Shown here: positions 1 to 7,598 of the stretch, in pieces | Numbering within the stretch: position 1 is the stretch's first letter | Layout of the letters: each line of letters begins with the position of its first letter | NCBI GenBank assembly: GCA_005798685.1 | Contig: SYIT01000084.1 | Coordinates: 1 to 37,436 of the forward strand | Reading direction: 5' to 3' | DNA length: 37,436 bases | From: Actinomycetota bacterium | GTDB taxonomy: Bacteria; Actinomycetota; Thermoleophilia; Solirubrobacterales; Solirubrobacteraceae | Program-made: the position numbers and the translations under genes | The notes under the pieces: generated by a model | Databases searched by the model: none | What the model saw: only the letters and a program-made list of their open reading frames with translations | What the model was told of the DNA's origin: nothing

Positions 1-213
1 CATCGAGCCGTGGCCGCCGCTGAGCACGAAGCGATCGCGATCGGGCCAATGCGGGTCGGTCGGATCAAAACGCATGATCTTCTGGAACAGCACGTAGGCA
101 ACCGGCGCCATTCCAAGCGGCAATCCGGGGTGCCCGGAATTTGCCTTCTGAACCGCGTCCATCGAGAGGGCGCGGATCGCATCAACTGATTGCTGGTCTA
201 GTTCGTCGCTCAC
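1..213 (-). CDS. tkt: Transketolase, N-terminal fragment (cut by window edge)
   Basis: Reverse-strand translation from a GTG at 213 gives 71 residues beginning [20 protein letters not shown], followed by the family signature [12 protein letters not shown] and then [22 protein letters not shown]. These are the substrate- and thiamine-diphosphate-contacting N-terminal motifs of transketolase (pentose phosphate pathway, cytoplasmic). The rest of the gene lies beyond position 1. GTG 213 is chosen because the family normally starts 8-12 residues before the [14 protein letters not shown] helix. There is no clear Shine-Dalgarno, but a GATACT box sits 8 nt upstream, which fits a leaderless mRNA. Family identity is very secure; only the start is inferred. 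Confidence 0.95.
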   Translation of the reverse strand, partial: MSDELDQQSVDAIRALSMDAVQKANSGHPGLPLGMAPVAYVLFQKIMRFDPTDPHWPDRDRFVLSGGHGSM

Positions 214-221
214 AGCTACGG

Positions 222-227
222 AGTATC
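222..227 (-). promoter_or_regulatory. -10-like box of tkt (probable leaderless start)
   Basis: GATACT on the reverse strand, separated by 8 nt from the GTG start at 213. The spacing matches the other start-proximal boxes in this window. No convincing -35 element is visible. Confidence 0.4.
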
Positions 228-272
228 CACTAGCGGGCCGACCGAGGTATTGCGACTCTGTGAAGGAACGAC

Positions 273-1169
273 TCAGTCGGACTTGCCCGACTTGGCCTTC
301 TTCTTCTCCCCGCCGCCGCTCCCGACTGCCGGCGCCGAACGAGCTGCGCGAAGCTCATAATCCTTGCGCACGCCGTGATCAGCCGTGGAAAGCACCTTGT
401 CGGCCTTCAGCGCGCGCGCGAAAGCCTCACGCGGGCCACGGCCGATCGCCGACATGACTTGATTGAGCGGGCCGACCGAGCGCGGCACGAAGACGTCGAA
501 GCGCGGTTGCCGCAGCGCCGAGAGAATCTCATCGGCGACGTCCTGCGGCAGCGCCTGCTTGACGGCGCGCGTCTCAGCGAGGCCACCGCCAAGCTCGGTC
601 TGAACTGCCACCGGCATCACGCAGGAAACCTCAACGCCGGTGCCGCGCAGCTCGGAACGGATCGCTTCACTCATTCCGACGACGTAATGCTTCGTGCCGC
701 AGTAAGTGGCGCCGTGGGCGTACCCAGCCTTGCCTGCCGCCGAGGCGATGTTGACCACGTGGCCGTGGCCGCGGGCAACCATCGAAGGGATTGTCAGGCG
801 GCAGCCGTAATCAACGCCGTAGATGTTGATGTCGATCATCCGCTTCGTCGTCGCCATATCCTCATTGAGGTAGGGGCCGAGCTGCATGATCCCGGCGTTG
901 TTGATGATCACGTCGATCGGACCGAGCTGCTCCTGTACCAAGGCTACGAAGGCCGAGAAGGAATCGAAGTCGGTGACGTCGAGCTGGAGTCCAACTGTGC
1001 CGGCGCCGATCTCGCCGGCGGTCTGAGCCGCGAGCGGGCCGTCGAGGTCGCCGATCGCAACCTTCATTCCGGCGCGCGAGAGAGTTTGCGCTGTGCTCTT
1101 GCCGATTCCGCGAGCACCGCCGGTGATCGCGACAATTTGACCTACGAGATTGCGTTCTTGCTTAGCCAT
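273..1169 (-). CDS. Short-chain dehydrogenase/reductase (SDR family)
   Basis: 298 residues. It has a classical SDR Rossmann fold: the cofactor glycine motif TGGARGIG at residues 16-23, an NNAG motif at about 90-93, and a Ser143-Tyr156-Lys160 catalytic triad (YCGTK). Asp41-Leu-Asp after the second strand (AIGDLDG) favours NAD(H) over NADP(H). The substrate cannot be read from sequence. The C-terminus ends in a Gly/Lys-rich tail ([15 protein letters not shown]) that is not part of the catalytic fold. ATG 1169 has a good Shine-Dalgarno (GAAGGAG, 7 nt upstream), one of the few in the window. It is monocistronic: 59 bp from tkt and 63 bp from the glycan cluster. The SDR class is secure; the reaction is unknown. 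Confidence 0.9.
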   Translation of the reverse strand: MAKQERNLVGQIVAITGGARGIGKSTAQTLSRAGMKVAIGDLDGPLAAQTAGEIGAGTVGLQLDVTDFDSFSAFVALVQEQLGPIDVIINNAGIMQLGPYLNEDMATTKRMIDINIYGVDYGCRLTIPSMVARGHGHVVNIASAAGKAGYAHGATYCGTKHYVVGMSEAIRSELRGTGVEVSCVMPVAVQTELGGGLAETRAVKQALPQDVADEILSALRQPRFDVFVPRSVGPLNQVMSAIGRGPREAFARALKADKVLSTADHGVRKDYELRAARSAPAVGSGGGEKKKAKSGKSD

Positions 1170-1176
1170 TTTGGTG

Positions 1177-1182
1177 CTCCTT
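1177..1182 (-). promoter_or_regulatory. Shine-Dalgarno site of the SDR gene
   Basis: AAGGAG on the reverse strand, 7 nt before ATG 1169. It fixes the start of the SDR gene and contrasts with the apparently leaderless genes nearby. The upstream sequence repeats CCGAAGGA twice, 3 nt apart. Confidence 0.6.
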
Positions 1183-1232
1183 CGGACGTCCTTCGGTAGT
1201 AAGTAAAAGCTACCGCAAGTCGGGCGATGGCA

Positions 1233-1835
1233 TCACTCTTCCTCGCCGCGCTCGGTCCAAGCGGGGCCGTCGTCGCGGTAGAGGTCGTCGCCGCCAAGGG
1301 CGGTGCTGAAGCTACGCCGCAGGATCTGGCGATCAAGTCTCCAGGAGCGGTTTTCGATGTACCAGAGGTCAAGTTCGATCCGCTCGTCCCACGGCAGCCC
1401 GGCGCGGCCGTTGACCTGCGCCCAGCCGGTGATGCCAGGACGAACGGTGAGCCGACCGCGCTGGCGCGGCGTGTACTGCTCAACCTGTGAGGCGACGGTT
1501 GGTCTTGGGCCGATGATCGCCATCTCGCCGCGCAGAACGTTGACCAGGTTCGGCAGCTCGTCGACCGAAGTGCGTCGCAGCAGGCCGCCGAGCCGAGTGA
1601 TGCGCTCGTCGCGTTCGCTGACCGCGAGGCCGGCGCCAAGATTCTCAGCGCCGCTGATCATCGTTCGAAGTTTGATCACTTCGAACTGGCGGCCGTCAAG
1701 GCCAACGCGGCGCTGGCGGAAAATCGGTGAGCCGCGCGACTCCAGCGGCACCGCGATCAGCGCCAGCAGCAGCAGCGGCGAAGTGATCACTAGCGCTGCC
1801 GCGGCAACGACGAGATCGAAGAGCCGGCGCAGCAT
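1233..1835 (-). CDS. Phosphoglycosyl transferase, PglC-like (undecaprenyl-phosphate sugar-phosphate transferase)
   Basis: 200 residues, the compact size of monotopic phosphoglycosyl transferases such as PglC. An N-terminal hydrophobic membrane segment (FDLVVAAAALVITSPLLLLA) is followed by FRQRRVGLDGRQFEVIKLRTM, the Asp-Glu catalytic dyad in TSVDELPNLVNVLRGEM, the IGPRP motif and VRPGITGWAQVNGR. The family transfers a sugar-1-phosphate from a UDP-sugar to undecaprenyl phosphate on the inner membrane face, the first committed step of a lipid-linked glycan. The open frame extends upstream to 2183, but that part overlaps the next gene and has no family similarity. ATG 1835 overlaps the upstream stop by one base (TGATG), implying translational coupling. 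It is the last gene of the three-gene run 4083 to 1233. Substrate specificity is inferred from the PglF- and PglE-like genes further along. Confidence 0.93.
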   Translation of the reverse strand: MLRRLFDLVVAAAALVITSPLLLLALIAVPLESRGSPIFRQRRVGLDGRQFEVIKLRTMISGAENLGAGLAVSERDERITRLGGLLRRTSVDELPNLVNVLRGEMAIIGPRPTVASQVEQYTPRQRGRLTVRPGITGWAQVNGRAGLPWDERIELDLWYIENRSWRLDRQILRRSFSTALGGDDLYRDDGPAWTERGEEE

Positions 1836-2980
1836 CAACGCGTTCCCTCCGGCGGCGCCCAACCAGCCGGCGTTCCGTGGCGCAGGTAGTCCCACAGGCC
1901 GGCGCCGATCGACGCAGTGGTGAGAACGTAGTAGCGCGCGATCAGCAGTGGCCTCAATGGGATCACTGCTCCGAGTAGCGCCGCCAGCAGCAACAGCAGC
2001 TGCAGCGCCAGCGTTACGAGGTAGATGCTGCCCTGCCCGATCAGAATCAAATTGGCGACGAAGGTGACGATGTGGAGCGTCGGCGTTGCATAGCGCAGCC
2101 CGCGGTGGCAGTAGATCATCACCGCGTAGGGGAAGGAATAGCCGCGCGGTGACAGCAGGCCGCCGCGCAGGACGATCGGCCAAGCGTGGCTCATCATCCT
2201 GCGCTTGCGCGCAAACTCGCCTTCGACCGTCGGCACCATCTTCTCGCTGGCGCGCGCGCCGGGGGCGTAGAGCGCGCGGTGGCCGCGCTTAACGAAGTTA
2301 AACGGGAAGCTGAGGTCATGGCCCATCACAGGATCAACCTCGATGTAGTCGGCTCGCCGCACAGCGTAGATCGCGCCGTTGCCGCCGGTGACGGAGGCTA
2401 GCTGCGATTCACGCGCGCGCTGCCACATCTCCAAGCGCCAGTAGAGCCCCTCTTGGTTGCTTGAACCATCGGCGCCACTGAAGCGAACTTGGCCGCAGAC
2501 GTAGCCGACGCCTTCGAGCTCGAGCTCGCCGACCAGTAGGCGCAAAGCATCCGGCTCCCAGCTGGCGTTGGCGTCGGAGAATGCGATCACGGTAGAACGC
2601 GGGTCGCTGGCGGCGACGGCGGCATCCTGCGCGCGCACCTTCCCTCCCCACTCCAGCTCGAGGACTATGTCGGCGCCGGCGCTGCGGGCCTCGGCTGCAG
2701 TGTCATCCGGGGAACCGTCGCAGGCGACGATCACTTCAAGCCGGTTGGCCGGCCAATCGAGCTGGCGCGCGTTTGCGACGCGAGCGGCGATCACCGACTG
2801 CTCACGGTGGGCTGCGATGACGAGCGTGACGAAGGGCTCTTCGCCAGCCGCGATCGGCGGTGGCGCCTGGGCGCTGCGGCGACTCAGCTTTGCCCAAAGG
2901 CCGAGCACCAGTGGATAGCCGATTTGAGCGAAAACGAGCAGTCCCAAAGAGATCCAAAAGATCACTTCAACGACGATCAT
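1835..2980 (-). CDS. Membrane-anchored family 2 glycosyltransferase
   Basis: 381 residues. An N-terminal membrane helix (about 4-28) precedes a GT-A fold: VTLVIAAHRE at about 51-60, the nucleotide-binding ACDGSPDDT at 86-94, SDAN at 135-138 where the DxD metal motif normally lies, the acceptor-site TGGNGAIYAVRR, and an RKRRM segment at the place of the QxxRW-like motif. Hydrophobic helices follow in the C-terminal third. This layout is that of processive or lipid-linked GT2 enzymes that extend a glycan at the inner membrane. The usual DxD is D-A-N, a mild departure. The donor is unknown. It overlaps the upstream GT4 gene by 4 bp (ATGA) and the PglC-like gene by 1 bp, so the three genes probably form one transcript. 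Confidence 0.9.
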   Translation of the reverse strand: MIVVEVIFWISLGLLVFAQIGYPLVLGLWAKLSRRSAQAPPPIAAGEEPFVTLVIAAHREQSVIAARVANARQLDWPANRLEVIVACDGSPDDTAAEARSAGADIVLELEWGGKVRAQDAAVAASDPRSTVIAFSDANASWEPDALRLLVGELELEGVGYVCGQVRFSGADGSSNQEGLYWRLEMWQRARESQLASVTGGNGAIYAVRRADYIEVDPVMGHDLSFPFNFVKRGHRALYAPGARASEKMVPTVEGEFARKRRMMSHAWPIVLRGGLLSPRGYSFPYAVMIYCHRGLRYATPTLHIVTFVANLILIGQGSIYLVTLALQLLLLLAALLGAVIPLRPLLIARYYVLTTASIGAGLWDYLRHGTPAGWAPPEGTR

Positions 2981-4083
2981 CGGCTTCGGCCACCAATCAG
3001 CTTTGAGTAGAGCTCAAGGTGGAGCGCTGCAACTCGATCCCAGTCGTAAAGCTCGCGCGCTGCGGCGGCCCCGGCGGCCAACCGTTGGCGGGCGGGCGCG
3101 TCGGCGAGCAGCCGCTGGAGCGAGCTGCGCAGCGCAGGCGCGTCACCGCTGGGAACGATTTCGGCCGCGCCGGCGGCAGCGATCTCAGGAAAGCCACCAA
3201 CGTCGCTGAGCAGCATTGGCACCCCGAAGGCGAGCGCCGTGAAGCAGACGCCTGAGTGATCAATTTCGCGGTACGCCAGCAGCGCGAGGTCAACGCGCTC
3301 GAAGAGAGCGGGAATCTCACGGTCCTCGACGAAGCGTTCGACGAACCGGACGTTGCTCGGCGCCGCGGCCTTCAGCGGCGCCGTATCCATCCGCGGCATG
3401 CCGACGATCCAAAGCTCGGCATTCTCGATCCCGCGCCAGGCCTCGATCGCCACATCGAGCCCCTTGTAGGGGCGCATCAAGCCGAAGCAGAGAACGACCG
3501 GCCCTTCAACCTCGGCCAGCTCGGGCGGCAGCGGCGCGCGGTCCTGAATCTCGGCAAGGTGAGTGAAGCTGCCGTGCGGGATTACGTGGCAGCGAGCGGC
3601 CGCAACGCCAAGCTCGCGCTGCAGCCGCTCGCTGCCGTCCTCGCTGTGGACGACGACCGCGTCGGCTCGCGCATAGGCGCGGCGCAGGCCGGCGATCTGG
3701 CCGGGGCGCGGCTCGCGCGGAACAACATCGTGGGCGGTAATTACGAGCGGGCGGTCGGTCGGCAGCAGCGAAGCGCCGAGCTGTGGCAGCGGCAGCCACT
3801 GGAAGTGGACGACGTCGGCGCGGCGCGCTGTGCGGCGGTAGCGCAGCATCTCTGGAAGCTCGGCCGCCAGCCGCGAAGCGGAGCGCAGCTTTGAGCCGGG
3901 TCGCCCACGCAGCATGCCGCCGAAGCACTGATCTACTTGATAACCGTCTGCGGCAGCGACATCGCCGTAGCTGAACGGGCCGCTGCAAAGCGTTACTTTG
4001 GCGCCCGCGCCTGCAAGCGCGGCGCAAAGCGCACGGTCGTACGGAGGCGTGTAAGCGGGAGGGTCGACGACGTGAATGCGCAC
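2977..4083 (-). CDS. Family 4 glycosyltransferase (GT-B fold)
   Basis: 368 residues from GTG 4083 (MRIHVVDPPAYTPPYDRALC). The N-terminal donor/acceptor half has the GT4-type opening, with VITAHDVVP at mid-length and VVVHSEDGSERLQRELG. The C-terminal half shows the nucleotide-sugar domain: VVLCFGLMRPYKGLDVAIEAW, then HSGVCFTALAFGVPMLLSDVGGFPE with the E-rich end typical of retaining GT-B enzymes. It is cytoplasmic and adds a sugar to the lipid-linked intermediate. A TTG at 4095 would add four residues (MCCS), but GTG 4083 is preferred because the family starts here and a TATTGT box lies 8 nt upstream. It is the first gene of the 4083-1233 operon, divergent from the GT2 gene at 4104. Confidence 0.9.
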   Translation of the reverse strand: MRIHVVDPPAYTPPYDRALCAALAGAGAKVTLCSGPFSYGDVAAADGYQVDQCFGGMLRGRPGSKLRSASRLAAELPEMLRYRRTARRADVVHFQWLPLPQLGASLLPTDRPLVITAHDVVPREPRPGQIAGLRRAYARADAVVVHSEDGSERLQRELGVAAARCHVIPHGSFTHLAEIQDRAPLPPELAEVEGPVVLCFGLMRPYKGLDVAIEAWRGIENAELWIVGMPRMDTAPLKAAAPSNVRFVERFVEDREIPALFERVDLALLAYREIDHSGVCFTALAFGVPMLLSDVGGFPEIAAAGAAEIVPSGDAPALRSSLQRLLADAPARQRLAAGAAAARELYDWDRVAALHLELYSKLIGGRSR

Positions 4084-4090
4084 TGAGCAG

Positions 4091-4097
4091 CACAATA
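4091..4097. promoter_or_regulatory. Divergent overlapping -10 boxes (GT4 leftwards, GT2 rightwards)
   Basis: Only 20 bp separate the two start codons. On the reverse strand TATTGT (4097-4092) lies 8 nt before GTG 4083. On the forward strand CACAAT (4091-4096) lies 7 nt before GTG 4104. Both boxes use the same bases, so the two leaderless promoters would overlap almost completely. Confidence 0.5.
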
Positions 4098-4103
4098 CGA
4101 GTT

Positions 4104-5045
4104 GTGGCCGAAGTCGATCTCAGTTATTGCGTAGTCAACACCCAGCAGCGGGAGCTGCTGCTGCGCGCGCTTGACGCGATCGGGCGCGAGCAGGAAGCGC
4201 TTAAAATCACTACAGAAGTGCTTGTTCTCGACAACTCTTCGACCGACGGTTCGGCTGGAGCGGCGCGCGATCATCCGGTAGTTGACGACCTCGTGGTGCT
4301 CGAGCAGCGGGCTGGCAAAGCCGAGAACGACTCGATGCTGCTCGAGCGCGCGAGCGGCCGTTACGCGCTGCTATGCAACGAGGACACCGAACTTCAGCCC
4401 GGCGCCACGCAGGCGCTCTACGCAGCGCTTGAAGACAACCCTCAGGCTGCAGCGGCGGGAGCGAAGCTGCTCAACCCCGACGGTTACGCCCAGCCCAGCG
4501 CGTGGAGGTTCCCCGGGCCGCTGACGGCGCTGGCATCGGCGCTCTTCATCCATCACTGGACAACCGTTCAGAGCAGCGGCGAGATAACGAAGCCGGTCGA
4601 CTGGGCGCAAAGCGCTGCGCTGCTTGTGCGCCGCGATGCCGGAAGTCAGATTGGTTGGCTCGACCCGCAGTTCTTCGTCTACTCCGACGAGGTTGACTTC
4701 TGCAAGCGACTGGCCGATCAAGGCTGGCAGACGCTCTTCGTGCCAAGTGCGCAGGCAATCCACCACGAGCAGCTCTCGACCGGTGCGCTGCCGGAGAAGC
4801 GGATTGTTGAGCTCTCCCGCAACCGTGATCGCTACATGCGCAAGCATCACTCGCCGATCTCGGCGGCGCTGGTGCGCTGGCTGACGGCTTGGACCTATTC
4901 GCTGCGCGCGATCGCGGCGACCGTGCTGCCCGGCCACAACGCCGCCCGCTACCGCGCCCACGCGCGCGCATCGCTCCATCCCGATCAGGGCGAAGGGCTG
5001 CGCGAAGCGGCGCTCGATTACAACCGCGGCGGGCGCAGGCTGTAG
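4104..5045 (+). CDS. Family 2 glycosyltransferase, rhamnosyltransferase-like
   Basis: 313 residues. GT-A fold with LDNSSTDGS at 42-50 (nucleotide binding), NED at 92-94 in the place of the metal-binding DxD, and FFVYSDEVDFCKRL at about 190-203, the D-E-x-D-[FL] catalytic-base signature of WbbL-type rhamnosyltransferases. The C-terminal 80 residues are basic and amphipathic (YSLRAIAATVLPGH), suggesting peripheral membrane contact. Likely role: addition of a deoxyhexose to a lipid-linked glycan. The start is GTG 4104, with no Shine-Dalgarno and a -10-like box 7 nt upstream. The 3' end overlaps the convergent flippase gene by 28 bp. The GT2 class is secure; the rhamnose assignment is a guess from the motif. 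Confidence 0.9.
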   Translation: MAEVDLSYCVVNTQQRELLLRALDAIGREQEALKITTEVLVLDNSSTDGSAGAARDHPVVDDLVVLEQRAGKAENDSMLLERASGRYALLCNEDTELQPGATQALYAALEDNPQAAAAGAKLLNPDGYAQPSAWRFPGPLTALASALFIHHWTTVQSSGEITKPVDWAQSAALLVRRDAGSQIGWLDPQFFVYSDEVDFCKRLADQGWQTLFVPSAQAIHHEQLSTGALPEKRIVELSRNRDRYMRKHHSPISAALVRWLTAWTYSLRAIAATVLPGHNAARYRAHARASLHPDQGEGLREAALDYNRGGRRL

Positions 5046-6469
5046 CGAAGCGTCTGTAGTTCGCCAACCGTTACGACTCGAGCCAAGACCAACGCGGCGG
5101 CGATTGCCGCCAGCAGCAGTGAGCGTTCCACCAGCCCATCGATCCCGTCGTCGGGCAGCAGCCCGTTGCCGGCAACGCTGAGCACGGCGACGATGACGAC
5201 CAACGGAACGATTCTGCGCCATTCGAACGGCACCGTGAAAACTTTGCGAGTCAAGAGGAAGAGGACGACGAGCATCGCGATGTAGGCGGCGCAGAGGGCA
5301 ATCGCTGCGCCGACAACCCCCAGCAACGGCACCAGCCAGATCAGCAGCCCTACGTTGACGACGAGCCCCGCAGCGGCGGCCGGCAAGGTTCGGACGGTCA
5401 CCTTCGCGCGGCCGGCAATCGTCACCAGAACGAGGTAGAGGCCGTAGAGCGCCCAGCCGAGTGCCAGCCAAGGGAGGGCCTCGTTGGCGGCGAAAAAGTC
5501 GGGCGCTGTAAGTAGCCGCACCAGCCACGCGCCAAGCAGCGTGAACGCGGCTACCAGCAATGAGCTGACGACCATGTAGGCAGTAGTGACGCGGGCGTAA
5601 ACCTGCTGCGCGCGCTGCTCGTCGGCGATCGAGTAGGCCAGCGGCGGCCACGCCAGCTGGAAGGCACGGACGAGGATGATCACCGCTGTCGCAAGCTTCA
5701 CGGCCACCGAGTAGAGGCCGGCAGCGGTTGGGCTGTCGGCGCGAAGCAGGTAGGCGCGGTCGATCACGTTGAGCAGGAAGACGGCGGCGTCAGCAGGGAT
5801 CGTCGGCGCGCCATAGCGCAGCAGCGGCCCCAGCAGCAGCGGCCCGCGCGGAACGCCGACGTGCTCGCGCAGCACAAAGACCCAAAGACCAACCAGCACT
5901 GCCGCCGAGGCGACGTAGTTGCCGAGCACGTAGCCGCGCGCCCCCTCGCCGAGAAAGACGACGAGCGTGACGGTAAGCGAGACAGTCAAGATCACGTTCA
6001 CCGACGAGGCGATCAGATAGGCGCGGCGGCGATCACTCACGCGCAGCAGCGCATAAGCCATCTCCAAATTGGTGAAAGCCCAGATCCCGAAGACCCCGGC
6101 CGACATCAGCGGCGCGTCGGAGGTTCCAAGCAGCAGCTCAGAGAGCGGCGCGGCAAGCAAGATGCCGACTGCCAACGCCACTGTCGAGCTAATCAGCACG
6201 GAGCCGCTCGTCGTCCGCACAAGATGGCGGCGAGCGGCCTCTCCACCGGCCTCGTGCCAGTGGCGGATGAAGGCCTCGCCAAGGCCAGCCCGCAGCAGGA
6301 TGCTGGTGAGGATCACCAGCGTCAGAAGCGTCTCGGCGTAACCAAACTCAGCCGCCGTTAGCGAGCGCGTATAGAGCGGGAGCGTGAAAAGCGCCAGCAG
6401 CCCGGCCAGCAGGCTCGAAGCCTGAAACGCCATCCCTGAGGTCGCGAGCCGCTTAAGAATGCTGTCCAT
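5018..6469 (-). CDS. Wzx-type polysaccharide/oligosaccharide flippase
   Basis: 483 residues, almost wholly hydrophobic, with about 12-14 predicted membrane helices. The N-terminus (SILKRLATSGMAFQASSLLAGLLALFTLPLYTRSLTAAEFGYAETL) is the typical start of the polysaccharide-biosynthesis MOP/MATE-like flippases. It would move undecaprenyl-diphosphate-linked glycan from the inner to the outer face of the membrane. It sits among the glycosyltransferase genes, head to head with the GT-B gene at 6528. ATG 6469 has GGTAGCGT with its TAGCGT core 10 nt upstream, identical in sequence and spacing to the box before the DegT gene at 18120. The 3' end overlaps the convergent GT2 gene by 28 bp. Confidence 0.9.
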   Translation of the reverse strand: MDSILKRLATSGMAFQASSLLAGLLALFTLPLYTRSLTAAEFGYAETLLTLVILTSILLRAGLGEAFIRHWHEAGGEAARRHLVRTTSGSVLISSTVALAVGILLAAPLSELLLGTSDAPLMSAGVFGIWAFTNLEMAYALLRVSDRRRAYLIASSVNVILTVSLTVTLVVFLGEGARGYVLGNYVASAAVLVGLWVFVLREHVGVPRGPLLLGPLLRYGAPTIPADAAVFLLNVIDRAYLLRADSPTAAGLYSVAVKLATAVIILVRAFQLAWPPLAYSIADEQRAQQVYARVTTAYMVVSSLLVAAFTLLGAWLVRLLTAPDFFAANEALPWLALGWALYGLYLVLVTIAGRAKVTVRTLPAAAAGLVVNVGLLIWLVPLLGVVGAAIALCAAYIAMLVVLFLLTRKVFTVPFEWRRIVPLVVIVAVLSVAGNGLLPDDGIDGLVERSLLLAAIAAALVLARVVTVGELQTLRYSLRPPRL

Positions 6470-6479
6470 CTAAAGGCGG

Positions 6480-6520
6480 ACGCTACCCACCCGCGCGGTG
6501 GAGCCCCGCGCGGCTAGGCT
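6480..6520. promoter_or_regulatory. Divergent promoter pair, flippase leftwards and GT-B rightwards
   Basis: Reverse strand: TAGCGT (6485-6480), part of a GGGTAGCGT 9-mer, 10 nt before ATG 6469. Forward strand: TAGGCT (6515-6520), 7 nt before GTG 6528. The whole intergenic region is 58 bp. There is no Shine-Dalgarno before either start. Confidence 0.5.
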
Positions 6521-6527
6521 GGCGGCC

Positions 6528-7598
6528 GTGAGTTCTCTAGCCAACAAGCGGCAGCCGATCTGCGTGCTGCTACTGGCACGCGAGCTGGAGCAGTTCATTC
6601 TGCGTGAGCAGGCCGAGGACCTGCTGCGCTCGCCAGCCGTTGTAGCTGTAGAACCGCCGCGCCTGCGCTACGGCGCGATCGCGCGGCTGCCACGGAGAGT
6701 CGGCTCGGCGCTGGCAGCGCGGCAGGCGAAGCGGCTCCTGAAGACGCTGCGCAGCGACCGCGGCGAGCCGCGCGTTGTCGTGATCTTCCACCCGCTGCAA
6801 CTGCCGCTGGCGCAGGCGATCCAAGCCGACTGCATGGGTTGTGAGATCTGGTACTCGCGCTGGGATCGCTATGAGCTCGCTTACGACGCGACGCCTGAGC
6901 GCCGCGAGCGCCTCGTCGAGCTGCACGAACAGGCATCAGAAGCCTCATCGCTGACATTCGCCGTCTCCGAGACTTTGGTTGAGATTGAAACGGCGGCCGG
7001 CCGCGAGGCGCTGCTGGTGACAACCCCCGCCGATTCGTTCCCAGCACCACAGATTGACGAAACGGTCGTTGCAGTCTCGCTCGGCCACCTTGGCTGGCGC
7101 ACCGACTGGGCGCTGCTGCGTGCCGTCGCCGAGCAGCTCAGCGAGCGGCTCGTGCTGCTGCTGATCGGCGACTGGCACGACGATGAATGCGCCAACGACC
7201 CTGACTTCGCCGCCTGCCGCGCCCACCCCAGCCTCGTCTGGCTCGGCCGCCAGAGCGACGAGCAGGCATCACGATTGATCCTCACCGCCGACGTTGGAAT
7301 CATTCCCTTCAAGCTTGAGCCCTTTAACGACGCCGGGTTACCGAACCGAATTCTCAAGTACGCGCGGCTCGGGCGCCGCACCGTGAGCCCAATGCTCTCC
7401 GGCGTTACAAGCTGGGCGCCCGCGGTTACGCGCGCAGCCGACGCCGAACAGTTCGCCGCGGCACTACTCGAGCAGGCCGGTGCGCGCACGCGGCCTGACG
7501 CCGAACTGCGCGAGTGGGCGATGGCGCAGACAGCCAGGCGCCAAAACGCACCGCTCTGGCAGCGGCTTGAACAGCTCGGCGTGGCGCGCGACAGCTAG
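6528..7598 (+). CDS. GT-B glycosyltransferase
   Basis: 356 residues. The C-terminal half carries VVAVSLGHLGWRTDW, LVLLLIGDWHDDE, and IIPFKLEPFNDAGLPNRILKYARLGRRTVSP. The last matches the sugar-nucleotide pocket of GT-B enzymes, where PNK/PNR-x-x-x-YxxxGxxV is typical. The N-terminal domain is poorly conserved, as usual for acceptor domains. An in-frame GTG at 6498 would add ten residues, but 6528 is preferred: TAGGCT lies 7 nt before it and would fall inside the coding sequence otherwise, and the strand-forming ICVLLLAREL follows soon after. The last 4 bp overlap the convergent GT-C gene. The acceptor and donor are unknown. Confidence 0.85.
   Translation: MSSLANKRQPICVLLLARELEQFILREQAEDLLRSPAVVAVEPPRLRYGAIARLPRRVGSALAARQAKRLLKTLRSDRGEPRVVVIFHPLQLPLAQAIQADCMGCEIWYSRWDRYELAYDATPERRERLVELHEQASEASSLTFAVSETLVEIETAAGREALLVTTPADSFPAPQIDETVVAVSLGHLGWRTDWALLRAVAEQLSERLVLLLIGDWHDDECANDPDFAACRAHPSLVWLGRQSDEQASRLILTADVGIIPFKLEPFNDAGLPNRILKYARLGRRTVSPMLSGVTSWAPAVTRAADAEQFAAALLEQAGARTRPDAELREWAMAQTARRQNAPLWQRLEQLGVARDS

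Noticed and set aside
375-1199. Forward-strand open frame opposite the SDR gene
   Set aside because: Antisense shadow; the SDR on the other strand has every catalytic motif and a Shine-Dalgarno.
4371-5651. Long reverse-strand open frame across the GT2 and flippase genes
   Set aside because: Arg/Ala-rich composition, no recognisable motif; a GC-rich shadow of genes with clear family motifs.
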